The position numbers and the translations under genes are program-made. A stretch of DNA of 36,742 nt from Streptomyces tricolor (GTDB lineage: Bacteria; Actinomycetota; Actinomycetes; Streptomycetales; Streptomycetaceae): the NCBI RefSeq assembly GCF_002155905.1, contig NZ_MUMF01000117.1:1-36742 (forward strand). The letters are read 5' to 3'. Below, piece after piece: positions 7,072-14,609 of the stretch. The first letter of the stretch is position 1. The number at the start of each line of letters is the position of its first letter. The notes under the pieces were generated by a model that saw only the letters and a program-made list of their open reading frames with translations, made no database searches and was not told where the DNA came from.

Positions 7072-8301
7072 CTACACGACGCCGAGCCGGATACCCAGCT
7101 CAACCAGCTCGCCACGCTTCCGAGTGCGGATCATCGTGCCGACCGTCTCCCTCACCGCCGCGTGCGCCCGCGTCGCCTGCGGCGCCAGCCGCTCCGCATC
7201 CAGGAACGCGCGCAGCGCCAAGTCCCGCTGCCCGTTGTAGAAGTAGGCGCGACCACGGTCAATGTGGAAGTGCGAGTGCCGCTCCCTGGAATAGTCCCTG
7301 GGTAGCCGAACCTTCTCGGCGCGCGCCACAGCATCCCGGCCGCGTCCCATCTCCACAGGCAGGCTGACCGCCCACAACGCAGTGTTGGTGGGGCCGAACT
7401 GCATCTGCCAGTCGTTGCGATCCTCACCAAGCTCCTCGGCCGCCTGCTCCGCCTGCTTCAGGTGGCGGACCGCAGCCTTCGTGTCCGTGGCGCGCGCCAA
7501 GTTCAGCGAGGCCTTCAGATGGAACGCGCCCCGCAGCGACACTGCCTCCGGGCCCGGCGAGCGGATCGTCCCCAGCTCGGTGAGCGCGTCATCGATGATG
7601 GCTCCCGCCTCGTCGTGCTCGCCGATACTGAGGAACTCCCCGGCGTCGTACCAGCGGGCCGCCAGGATCCGCAGCGGATCCCCGGTCTCGTGCGATGCCC
7701 ACACGACGCGTTCGGTGGCAAGGGTCGCATCGCTGGTGTGGCCGAGCTTGTACAGGTACTGCATGGCGCACTCGTACGCCGAAGCCAGCAGCGCGAAGAC
7801 CTGTCGGCGTTGATCGCCGTGGGTGACCTCGGCAGCGACCTGGAGGTCCCGCACCAGCGGGGGCAGCACCGCACCGGACTTGGTGAGGGCCGCGGCCTGC
7901 CGGTGCTGGTTGGCCTCATCGACACGGGTCCGCAGCTCGGGCACGTTGACGGCAGCGGCTTCTTGGTCGGTGGGGCGGGCCGGGCGTCCGTGGCGTAGGA
8001 GTGCGCGGCGGACGGCAGCGACCGAGGCGACGGCGGCTTGCCCGTCGCGGTCGGCGTGAGGCGGCACGTAGGGGGCTCCGGTGATTTCGGTGGGATGGCA
8101 GTCGAGGGCCTGCGCAAAGCGCAGGATGACGGCTGGCCGGTCGAGGCTGCGGCGTCCCTGTTCGAAAGCCTTCACGGCAGCGAGGGAGTAGCCGGCTTCG
8201 GTGGCGAGGCGTTGTTGTGTCCAGCGGTGGCGCGCGCGGAGGCGGGCGAGGCGCTGCCCGTTGCTCTCTGCGCCCACGCCGTTGTCGGCGATGTGGGTCA
8301 T
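7072..8301 (-). CDS. XRE-family regulator with C-terminal TPR-like helical repeats
   Basis: 409 residues from ATG 8301, chosen over an in-frame upstream ATG because GGAG lies about 6 nt upstream. Residues 15-72 form an XRE HTH (RLARLRARHRWTQQRLA, then YSLAAVKAFEQGRRSLDRPA). From about residue 130 the protein is all helical with repeated AxxxxxxAxxxLxxLG-type segments typical of TPR arrays, for example around EAVSLRGAFHLKASLNLARA and RAYFYNGQRDLALRAFLDAE. This HTH+TPR layout is common in Streptomyces, and relatives often sense a peptide or partner protein. It is divergent from the 60-aa gene at 8433. A palindrome at 8363-8375 between them is its likely operator. Confidence 0.88.
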   Translation of the reverse strand: MTHIADNGVGAESNGQRLARLRARHRWTQQRLATEAGYSLAAVKAFEQGRRSLDRPAVILRFAQALDCHPTEITGAPYVPPHADRDGQAAVASVAAVRRALLRHGRPARPTDQEAAAVNVPELRTRVDEANQHRQAAALTKSGAVLPPLVRDLQVAAEVTHGDQRRQVFALLASAYECAMQYLYKLGHTSDATLATERVVWASHETGDPLRILAARWYDAGEFLSIGEHDEAGAIIDDALTELGTIRSPGPEAVSLRGAFHLKASLNLARATDTKAAVRHLKQAEQAAEELGEDRNDWQMQFGPTNTALWAVSLPVEMGRGRDAVARAEKVRLPRDYSRERHSHFHIDRGRAYFYNGQRDLALRAFLDAERLAPQATRAHAAVRETVGTMIRTRKRGELVELGIRLGVV

Positions 8302-8362
8302 ACTGTCTCCGTTCCTTGCGTCCACTTGGAACGGTACGCCTTCGGCCGACGGCTGTACGTGG

Positions 8363-8375
8363 GTAAGGCCCTTAC
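8363..8375. promoter_or_regulatory. GTAAGG-C-CCTTAC palindrome between divergent genes
   Basis: Perfect 13-bp palindrome in the 131-bp region shared by the XRE/TPR gene (ATG 8301) and the gene at 8433. It lies 46-58 bp upstream of the 8421 -10 box. Likely a binding site of the XRE protein controlling one or both genes. Confidence 0.45.
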
Positions 8376-8420
8376 GGATTAGGGATGTTCGTGGGGGCCT
8401 TCCTTATGCGTAGGGCGGCG

Positions 8421-8435
8421 TACGCTGGGGTCATG
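8421..8435 (+). promoter_or_regulatory. -10 box placed for leaderless transcription of the gene at 8433
   Basis: TACGCT, then 6 nt, then ATG, so the first transcribed base would be the A of the start codon or very near it. No ribosome binding site with proper spacing is present. The same layout occurs at 32218 before the RHH gene. Confidence 0.5.
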
Positions 8436-8615
8436 TCCCCCGATCTTGTGACCAGCCCTGGTGCGGTGCGGTCTGCTGCCGAGCTGAATGCGGCGATCCG
8501 GGCGTTGTGGTCGCATCCGCAGGTGCCGTTGACGGCGGAGCAGCGGGCGGAGTACGAGCGGCTGTGCGCCGAGCTGGCGCGGGTACAACGCGGGGACGTC
8601 ACGGCAGCGGCGTAA
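8433..8615 (+). CDS. Small protein of unknown function, 60 aa
   Basis: ATG 8433 preferred over ATG 8385: the -10-like TACGCT ends 6 nt before it, and the 16 residues the upstream start would add look like translated promoter. The product begins MSPDLVTSPGAVRSAAELN and is largely helical (AELNAAIRALW, then AEQRAEYERLCAELARVQ). I have the impression of similar small proteins in Streptomyces genomes but no named family. Divergent from, and perhaps controlled by, the XRE/TPR regulator. Its stop is only 3 bp from the stop of the converging gene at 8619, with no terminator between. Confidence 0.7.
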   Translation: MSPDLVTSPGAVRSAAELNAAIRALWSHPQVPLTAEQRAEYERLCAELARVQRGDVTAAA

Positions 8616-8618
8616 GGA

Positions 8619-9011
8619 TCAGGAGAAGAGCCCGCGCCACTCCGACGGGAAGTGCGGTCGCTCCCTGCGGATCTCCTGCCAAGCCTCGTCAAGCTCAGCG
8701 GCGCGCCTCTCTTCAGCAGCCTGGGCCATGCGGCGGGCCTCTTCCAGTGCGCGGCGGGCCTCGGGGGTGACTGGGGTCGGGCGATGCCTGTAGAAGTACG
8801 CGCCGTCGTCTGCGCGACTGGGCCAGCCACTCTTGAAGATCGGCTCGTACTCGGCCACAGGGATGGGCGCGGGACCGGCGGTTGAGTCGGATAGGAACTC
8901 GGTCAGCGGCGGCGGCATAGGGATTAGGTAGAGCGGCGGCACCTGGTCTCCGATGACCGGCATGACCCGGCCGTCGGCCGGGCCCCCTACCAGCCTGATC
9001 GTGATGCTCAT
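8619..9011 (-). CDS. Phage-type hypothetical protein, 130 aa
   Basis: ATG 9011 with GGAGGGG immediately upstream. It starts MSITIRLVGGPADGRVMPV, an N-terminal pattern often found in small actinophage proteins (short beta hairpin with GGPADGR). A Pro-rich middle section and a long charged helix (about residues 82-118, EARRALEEARRMAQAAEERR) follow. It lies just beyond the late-operon terminator at 9031-9059, so it is expressed from readthrough or its own promoter. No function known. Confidence 0.7.
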   Translation of the reverse strand: MSITIRLVGGPADGRVMPVIGDQVPPLYLIPMPPPLTEFLSDSTAGPAPIPVAEYEPIFKSGWPSRADDGAYFYRHRPTPVTPEARRALEEARRMAQAAEERRAAELDEAWQEIRRERPHFPSEWRGLFS

Positions 9012-9030
9012 GCCCCTCCGGATGGCAGAA

Positions 9031-9059
9031 GGCCCCGCCCGCGTGCTGCGGACGGGGCC
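9031..9059 (-). terminator. Terminator of the late operon
   Basis: 12-bp stem (9031-9042 with 9048-9059) with one mismatch on the plus strand that becomes a G-U pair in the minus-strand transcript. The 5-nt loop is compact and the minus-strand side continues TTCTGCC. It lies 13 bp after the stop of the last lysis gene. Confidence 0.75.
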
Positions 9060-9071
9060 CTCACCCCACGC

Positions 9072-9323
9072 TCAGCGCCCCGCCGCCTGCCACAACGTCA
9101 CACCCAGCGCGCTCACCGACACCACCGCCGCGATGCTCGGCAGAGGCCAGCGAGCACGCTTCAGCGCCTCCACCTCCGCCTTCAACTCGGCGATGTCCTT
9201 GTCTGTCTGATCACCGCGCTGGACCAGGAGAGCGAGCTGCCCGTCCACCCGAGTGAACCCGGTCTCGCAGGTCCCCCTCAGCCGCTCCAACTCCAGCGCC
9301 ACAGACACCTCCGGAGTCGTCAC
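9072..9323 (-). CDS. Small coiled-coil membrane protein of the lysis cassette, 83 aa
   Basis: GTG 9323 overlaps the stop of the holin gene (GTGA). Residues 8-57 are predicted coiled coil (DKDIAELKAEVEALKRARW) and residues 60-80 one transmembrane helix, with a short tail. This layout, N-terminal coil and C-terminal anchor, is like XhlA-type lysis accessory proteins. It probably cooperates with the two-helix holin at 9320-9553 to let the endolysin reach the wall; a spanin-like role is less likely in a Gram-positive host. Last gene before the operon terminator. Confidence 0.7.
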   Translation of the reverse strand: MTTPEVSVALELERLRGTCETGFTRVDGQLALLVQRGDQTDKDIAELKAEVEALKRARWPLPSIAAVVSVSALGVTLWQAAGR

Positions 9324-9553
9324 TCGCGAGCCCCCGCACCATCACCCGTCCGCAGCCACCCCGGCAGCAGACCCTGCACGCTGGGGAGCGCCATCACCCG
9401 CGCGAACCCGCCCGCGACCGCCAGCGCGCCCGCCACCCACGGCAGCGACTCCGGAACCCCAGACGCCGCCACGATCCCCGGCAGCGCCACCGCCACACCC
9501 ACCAGCGTCTGCAGCACCGTACGAGCGGTGACCTTCGTGGACTCCTTCGCCAT
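9320..9553 (-). CDS. Holin, two transmembrane helices
   Basis: 77 residues from ATG 9553, with AAGGGAG about 8 nt upstream. A hydrophilic basic N-terminus (MAKESTKVTAR) precedes two membrane helices (about 15-31 and 38-56) and a short polar tail. Length, topology and place directly after the endolysin match actinophage class II holins of the r1t type. It would make the membrane hole through which the amidase leaves. Overlaps the next gene by 4 bp. Confidence 0.78.
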   Translation of the reverse strand: MAKESTKVTARTVLQTLVGVAVALPGIVAASGVPESLPWVAGALAVAGGFARVMALPSVQGLLPGWLRTGDGAGARE

Positions 9554-9555
9554 GA

Positions 9556-10407
9556 TCAAACTCCCTTCGAGCCCGCGCCGGTGACGTCCACCGACACACG
9601 AACCACCGCGTCCGCGATGGCCTTCTGCACCGCGGCGACCACCGTCGCGGTGTCCACACCCGAGCCGACCAGCCCCGCGAGCTTCGTGATCGCCGCAGTC
9701 TGCGCGGCCTCCGTCGCAGCGACCTTGTCCAGCCGCTTCAGAATCTCCGTCTGAACGCTCGACAGCGTCCACGTCGGGTTCGTCGCCGGCGCGCCCGGCA
9801 CGGAGATCACTCCGTCATAGGTGAGTACCTTCTTGGCGATCTCGTCGGCGGTGGGCATGTCGTCCTCCTCGGGGGTTGTGCCGGCCGCGCGGGCGACGAT
9901 GCCCGGGAACACGACCTCGCGGAACTGTCGGATGCGCGCGGCGCCGGGGCAGGCCGTGCCGCTGGTGGACCACTGCGGGAACAAGGAGTGGTAGCCGAAG
10001 CCGGGGTCATCGTGGGTGCGGCAGATCCGCAGCGGGATCCCGTGGTGCCGGTGCAGCCACACGCCCAGCTTGATGAGCTGCTCGATCTGGGCGTCCGTCC
10101 ACGGGTCGGTCCCCTTGGTGTTGGACGCCGTCTCGATCGACACCGCGCCCGTGCCATCAGGCCGCCGGTTGGCGCCCGCGTTCGCGTCCGCGCGGGTCTC
10201 CGTACCGATGAACTGGCCGAGGTCGCCCTCGTAGCCGAGGCCGAAGTGACTCTCCAGGTTGGTGGAGTCCCGCCAGTACTCGTAGGTCCGCTTCGCGGTC
10301 CACGGCGCGATGATGCTGTGCACGAGGAACTGCGTCGGCCGGATGGCCGCCTGGCTGTCGCTCTCGGGCTGCAGCTCCATCTTCGTGGCACCGGGGTACC
10401 AGGCCAT
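9556..10407 (-). CDS. Endolysin: N-acetylmuramoyl-L-alanine amidase (Amidase_2/PGRP fold)
   Basis: 283 residues from ATG 10407, RBS GAAGG 6 nt upstream. Residues 20-165 form the amidase domain with zinc ligands His30 (LVHSII), His140 (GYHSLFPQW) and Cys153 (TACPG) and the usual Glu92 region (VSIETASN). It cleaves the bond between MurNAc and the stem peptide. The C-terminal 100 residues (from MPTADEIAKKVLT) are a helical segment rather than a known wall-binding domain; they may bind the wall or assist oligomerisation. It is directly upstream of two holin-type genes, the standard lysis cassette. Confidence 0.93.
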   Translation of the reverse strand: MAWYPGATKMELQPESDSQAAIRPTQFLVHSIIAPWTAKRTYEYWRDSTNLESHFGLGYEGDLGQFIGTETRADANAGANRRPDGTGAVSIETASNTKGTDPWTDAQIEQLIKLGVWLHRHHGIPLRICRTHDDPGFGYHSLFPQWSTSGTACPGAARIRQFREVVFPGIVARAAGTTPEEDDMPTADEIAKKVLTYDGVISVPGAPATNPTWTLSSVQTEILKRLDKVAATEAAQTAAITKLAGLVGSGVDTATVVAAVQKAIADAVVRVSVDVTGAGSKGV

Positions 10408-10426
10408 GATCGCCTTCTTTCTATGC

Positions 10427-10624
10427 TCAGACGTTGGTGATGACCTGCTGGTACTTCTGTGCCAGCACCGACTGCACCCCGGGCACCGCCAGGAGACAGT
10501 TCCGGACGGCGTTCACGACCGTCATCTCGTCCACGACGTGCTGCTCCTGGTCGATCGCCCCGATGGACACCGACACCAGCGGCGACCCTTCGTTGTTCCT
10601 GCCGGTCACCTGATAGTTCGCCAC
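10427..10624 (-). CDS. Small phage protein, 65 aa, unknown function
   Basis: GTG 10624 with AGGAGG 5 nt upstream, a very good start. Begins MANYQVTGRNNEGSPLVSVS and appears as a short alpha/beta protein without membrane segments. It lies between the last minor tail gene and the endolysin, where many actinophages carry small structural or unassigned proteins. No family recognised. Confidence 0.72.
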   Translation of the reverse strand: MANYQVTGRNNEGSPLVSVSIGAIDQEQHVVDEMTVVNAVRNCLLAVPGVQSVLAQKYQQVITNV

Positions 10625-10633
10625 GCCTGCCTC

Positions 10634-11194
10634 CTAAGCGATCCGCTGAAGACGGATCCACGAGTCCGTGTAGAGCGTCACCGCGGTCGCATCCGACACC
10701 AGCTGCGCCCAGTCCAGCGAGTACGTGCCGGCCGTCGACCCGACCCGCAGCGTCCCCCACAGGGCCACCGTCAGCGGCGTCCCGCCGGTGCCGAGGCAGC
10801 CGAAGCTCCGGGCGCTGGTGATGTCGTTGGTCTCTGTACGGATCGGGTAGCCGCGGGCCTGCTGGCTGTCGGTCACCATGGCGGGTGTGTTGTTCCACGA
10901 GATCACCGGGGAGTGGCCGGCGCCCCACCCGTACCACTCGCCCAAGCTGCCCGTGGGCGCAGACCAATCGAGGTTCAAGTCGGCGGCGGCCGGGCCGTCG
11001 TACTTGATGATCCCGTCCATGACGTAGACGGCGCCCGCGGCAACATCAAAGGTGAGGTGGGGGTCAGCGGTTGTCGTGGTGGTCGCCGCGCGCTGGGTGT
11101 CCGCGGTCTTGCGGGCCACCAGCGGCTGCATGCTGCGCAGTAGGGTCGCGGTGATCCGCTGCCCCGCGAGGGGCGTCGGGTATGCCTCAGCCAC
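10634..11194 (-). CDS. Minor tail/receptor-binding-region protein, 186 aa
   Basis: GTG 11194, RBS GGAG 7 nt upstream. After an N-terminal helix (TPLAGQRITATLLRSMQPL) the protein is beta-rich with many Thr, Gly, Trp and Asp, including WYGWGAGHSPVISWN. The beginning resembles actinophage minor tail proteins (an 'AG.R.TA..L' start followed by a beta-sandwich). Its place after the large minor tail protein suggests a tail-tip or fibre subunit. Confidence 0.7.
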   Translation of the reverse strand: MAEAYPTPLAGQRITATLLRSMQPLVARKTADTQRAATTTTTADPHLTFDVAAGAVYVMDGIIKYDGPAAADLNLDWSAPTGSLGEWYGWGAGHSPVISWNNTPAMVTDSQQARGYPIRTETNDITSARSFGCLGTGGTPLTVALWGTLRVGSTAGTYSLDWAQLVSDATAVTLYTDSWIRLQRIA

Positions 11195-11204
11195 GGGATG
11201 CTCC

Positions 11205-14081
11205 TTACAGGGCGAGATAGGTAGGGGTCGCGAGACGCACGTCCGCGCCCGCGCTATGGGCCTTGACGACGCCGTTGACCGAGCGGGTCAGCGTGAACGT
11301 CTGCGGGCTGACGATCTGGAAGTCGTCGTACTTGATGCTGGGGTTGACGTTGGTGTTGCCCGCCCCCGAGATCGAGCGGACGCCGACGAACTGGCTCGTG
11401 GTGAGCGTGCCGTCCGTCACCGTGACCTGCCACTCCGGGGTCTCAACATCACTGGCCAACCAGACCTTCGCCCTCAGCGAGGGGCCCTGCACCTTGAACC
11501 GGATCCGGTACTGGGTGCCGGCCACGAACGTCGTGCCGGGCATCGTGTAGGTGCCCAGCGTCGTCTCGACCGCGTTGACCCGCTTGAACACCACCAGGGT
11601 GACCGCGTTCGCCGTGCTGAACTGCAGCTGCGCCGAGTAGAAGTTGTCGGCGTCGGCGTACCGGGTGATCAGGCTGCCGGTCAGGATGGCGCCGGTGGCG
11701 AGCTGGTCGGCGGTGATCGTGACGTAGAAGTCGAAGTCGCTGATCACGGTGGGCAGGATGCAGCGGCGGGAGGTCCCGGCCGTGGCCAGCAGGTGCGCGC
11801 CGACACCGCTCCCCACAGAGTAGTCCGTCGCCGACCCGCCGGACGCGGTCCACGTGAACCCCGAGTCGCTCGTCCCCCAGCCGCTGGACGCGGTCCGGGT
11901 GAACGTGTCGGTGACCAGGTCGGAGATAGCTGTGACCCGCATGACCTCGCCGCCCACCCGAATGTCGAGGGGGAAGTCCGCAGTGTCCTTCGTCCACAAC
12001 ACGTCTGCCCCGGCCGACGGCTGCACACCGACGCTGGTCGCCGACGAGCTGATGTTCGCGACCAGCTCGGAGCCGTCCGTATCAATCCGCGACCACGCCG
12101 TGTCGAGGACCCCGACGCTGCTGTACGGGCTGGCCGGCGCGCACGTGAACGTGACCTTGTGCTCGAAGTGGGTGATCGTCTCCGACATGCCGAGGACCAG
12201 CTGGTCGATGGTGTCCGGCGGCAGCCACGCAGGCGGGTTCGTGATCTGGATCCGGTCGCCGAGACGCATGCCGAGGATCGCCCGCCGCATCGCCGGCGTG
12301 ATGCTCGGATGCGCGAGGTTCACGCTGATCTGCGGGAACCGGGCCTCGTCCACCGTGCCGAGATGCACCCGCCACGCCGCCTGATCCCGCAGCGTCGCCG
12401 CGTCCGAGCTGCCGAGGTTCAGGGTGTACTCCTGCCCGTACTCCCCAACGCCCGCCGGCGGTAGCTCCGTCCGCAGCGTCCCGGACGTCTCCTCGTACGT
12501 CTGTGAGACGCCGCCCACGGTGACGGTGACCTTGTTCTGCACGTACCGGTCGTCCTCGACCGGCACCGGGATCTGCGCCAGCTGGCCCGCGGTGTAGTCC
12601 AGGGTGAGCACGGGATCCTGGTTGTACAGGCTCGCCCGGGTGCGGTAGCCGAGACCGACCCCCGACCGGGACTCGTACAGCAGCCCCCCGTCGGCGAGCG
12701 TGCACTCCTGCAGCTGCGCGAGCAGGTTCTGTCGGCTCTGCGCGCCCATCGCGACGGTGTCGTCCAGGTCCCCCACCCAGTCGAAGGCGATCCCAGCTCC
12801 GGCGCACAGCCGCTGCATGCGCCGCCCGGCGGTCTCCCCGGACGGCTGGACCGCTGCGCCGAGGTCGGTGATCGACGTGACCGTGGTCTGCACGGTGACG
12901 TGCCCGGCCGCCATCCCGGTGGCGCCGGTCGACTGGTTGAGCGTGGACGGTGCCAACGCGACCGACGTCACCCGGGTGACGTTCGTGCCCGACAGTCCGA
13001 TGGTGGTCGAGTCCGTGATCCCGGTGTTGATGTCCAGTACGCGCAGCGTGACCGACAGCGCCGTCCCGTTGTTCGAGACCTCGATCGACACCCGGAGCAG
13101 GAGGCTGCGGACATCGAGCGTGAGCGACTCCTCGCCGCTGTAGCCGAGCATCGACTCTTCGCTGTTGTACGGGACAATGCTGATCGTGCCCGGCCCGCCG
13201 AAGGAGCCGACCCCGCCCGGCGGGTCGTTGTACTCGATGTCGAGGTACTCCACCTCACCGACCACGGTGGGTGAGACACGCACGCGAGCGATGGTGTCGC
13301 TATCGGCGAGCCCCGCCGCGGGGACGGAGAGGAGGAACCGCACCTGGTACTGGCTGACGGCAGAGTTGTCGTACCGCGTGACGCCGCCCGTGAGCGAGCC
13401 GCCCGTGAACACGGGCAGGGGGTCGGACGCGCCGAACCCGGAGTAGGCCGCCAGGGTGGGCGTGCCCGAGATCGTCATGGGGCTGCCGCTGGTGAGTGCC
13501 GACGCGACCGACCGGGAGTCGGCAGCGTCCTCGCAGGGCCAGTACGCCACCAGACCGGTCAGCGGCGGGTCGGTGATCGCGTTGTAGATCACCGAGCGCT
13601 CGGGTGCCGGGCCTTGTGCGAGGCGGCGGAGGATGCCGTTCGCGGACAGGTCGGTCCACACGTCGCTGCCGCTGGTGTCCCAGTTCGGCGCCCACTCCGA
13701 TGCCTCGCCCCAGATCCGGTACGACTTGCCGCCGTTGCCATCAGGGACGCTGATCCGGATCGGGGTGTTGCGGCCGATCGCGCCGTAGTACGGGCCGGAC
13801 GGGTTCCGAGGGCTGAACCGGCCGTCGCGGTTGTCCAGTTCGAGCGTGCACGTGCCGGCCTCGGTCTGGGAGCCCTCGTCACGGATCCCGCTCGTGATCT
13901 GGATGTTGCCGCTGTCGTCCCGGACCAGGGTGTATCCGGTGACATCCACCCACGTCCCGGAGACGAGCATCTCGACCTGTACGGGCTCGCCGTTGGATGC
14001 CTCACCGGACGCGCGCGCCGGCGCAGGCACGAGCGCCAGGCGCCGCCGTAGCCCGGCGATCTGAGAGACGAGCCCCGGCAT
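11205..14081 (-). CDS. Large minor tail protein with ConA/laminin-G-like sections, 958 aa
   Basis: ATG 14081. The N-terminal 200 residues (VQVEMLVSGTWVDVTGYTL; TCTLELDNRDGRFSPRN; YRIWGEASEWAPNWD) match the distal-tail/hub type of actinophage minor tail proteins. Next comes a region around WPCEDAADSRSVASAL typical of a ConA-like beta-sandwich, a hub-like middle with MRRAILGMRLGDRIQI near residue 600, and a second beta-sandwich near the C-terminus (from about residue 740). It probably forms the baseplate hub and contacts the host surface. It is the largest gene downstream of the tape measure apart from that gene itself, as expected. Confidence 0.85.
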   Translation of the reverse strand: MPGLVSQIAGLRRRLALVPAPARASGEASNGEPVQVEMLVSGTWVDVTGYTLVRDDSGNIQITSGIRDEGSQTEAGTCTLELDNRDGRFSPRNPSGPYYGAIGRNTPIRISVPDGNGGKSYRIWGEASEWAPNWDTSGSDVWTDLSANGILRRLAQGPAPERSVIYNAITDPPLTGLVAYWPCEDAADSRSVASALTSGSPMTISGTPTLAAYSGFGASDPLPVFTGGSLTGGVTRYDNSAVSQYQVRFLLSVPAAGLADSDTIARVRVSPTVVGEVEYLDIEYNDPPGGVGSFGGPGTISIVPYNSEESMLGYSGEESLTLDVRSLLLRVSIEVSNNGTALSVTLRVLDINTGITDSTTIGLSGTNVTRVTSVALAPSTLNQSTGATGMAAGHVTVQTTVTSITDLGAAVQPSGETAGRRMQRLCAGAGIAFDWVGDLDDTVAMGAQSRQNLLAQLQECTLADGGLLYESRSGVGLGYRTRASLYNQDPVLTLDYTAGQLAQIPVPVEDDRYVQNKVTVTVGGVSQTYEETSGTLRTELPPAGVGEYGQEYTLNLGSSDAATLRDQAAWRVHLGTVDEARFPQISVNLAHPSITPAMRRAILGMRLGDRIQITNPPAWLPPDTIDQLVLGMSETITHFEHKVTFTCAPASPYSSVGVLDTAWSRIDTDGSELVANISSSATSVGVQPSAGADVLWTKDTADFPLDIRVGGEVMRVTAISDLVTDTFTRTASSGWGTSDSGFTWTASGGSATDYSVGSGVGAHLLATAGTSRRCILPTVISDFDFYVTITADQLATGAILTGSLITRYADADNFYSAQLQFSTANAVTLVVFKRVNAVETTLGTYTMPGTTFVAGTQYRIRFKVQGPSLRAKVWLASDVETPEWQVTVTDGTLTTSQFVGVRSISGAGNTNVNPSIKYDDFQIVSPQTFTLTRSVNGVVKAHSAGADVRLATPTYLAL

Positions 14082-14084
14082 CGG

Positions 14085-14594
14085 TCAGCCCACCTCCTGG
14101 AAGGTGACGAAGCAGCGCATGTCGGAGGCGGTCGTCGGCGTGGTCGCTCGGACTCGGAGGAACCGGGAGACTGCGACGATGGGCCGGTCGTCCGGCATGA
14201 AGGTGCGCACGTAGCTCAGGCCCGACTCACCGGACACGGAGGACAGCGACACGGCGTCGAAGACCCGGGCCGCGGTCGTGGAGCCCTCGGCGGTGGCCGT
14301 GTAGCCGGTTGCGCTCGTGCCGAGGGACAGCAGCGACGCGGTGCCGTTCGGGTCGAGGTTGATGACCCCGGACGCCACATGCGCGGTCACCGTGGCGGCG
14401 ACGTCCGTCTGCAGCAGCTCCACCACCCCGTCCGCGCCGGGCGGGTCGTCCAGACTGAACCCCCACTCCAGGATCTGGATCATCCGCGTGCTGGGCGTGG
14501 CCAGCTGGAGCATCGTCTTGATGCTCGTCCCGGTCGTCACCGACTGCTGCGCAGCAGTCGTCGGCGCCGGCCCGTTCCATACCGTGTACGGCAC
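14085..14594 (-). CDS. Phage structural protein, 169 aa, beta-rich
   Basis: GTG 14594 with AGAGGAA 6 nt upstream. It begins MPYTVWNGPAPTTAAQQSVT and is almost all predicted beta strand with Thr/Ala/Val-rich segments. It lies between the tape measure and the large minor tail protein, where a distal tail or tail-fibre-associated protein is expected. No named family recognised; the role is from position. Confidence 0.7.
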   Translation of the reverse strand: MPYTVWNGPAPTTAAQQSVTTGTSIKTMLQLATPSTRMIQILEWGFSLDDPPGADGVVELLQTDVAATVTAHVASGVINLDPNGTASLLSLGTSATGYTATAEGSTTAARVFDAVSLSSVSGESGLSYVRTFMPDDRPIVAVSRFLRVRATTPTTASDMRCFVTFQEVG

Positions 14595-14609
14595 TGGTGT
14601 TCCTCTCTT

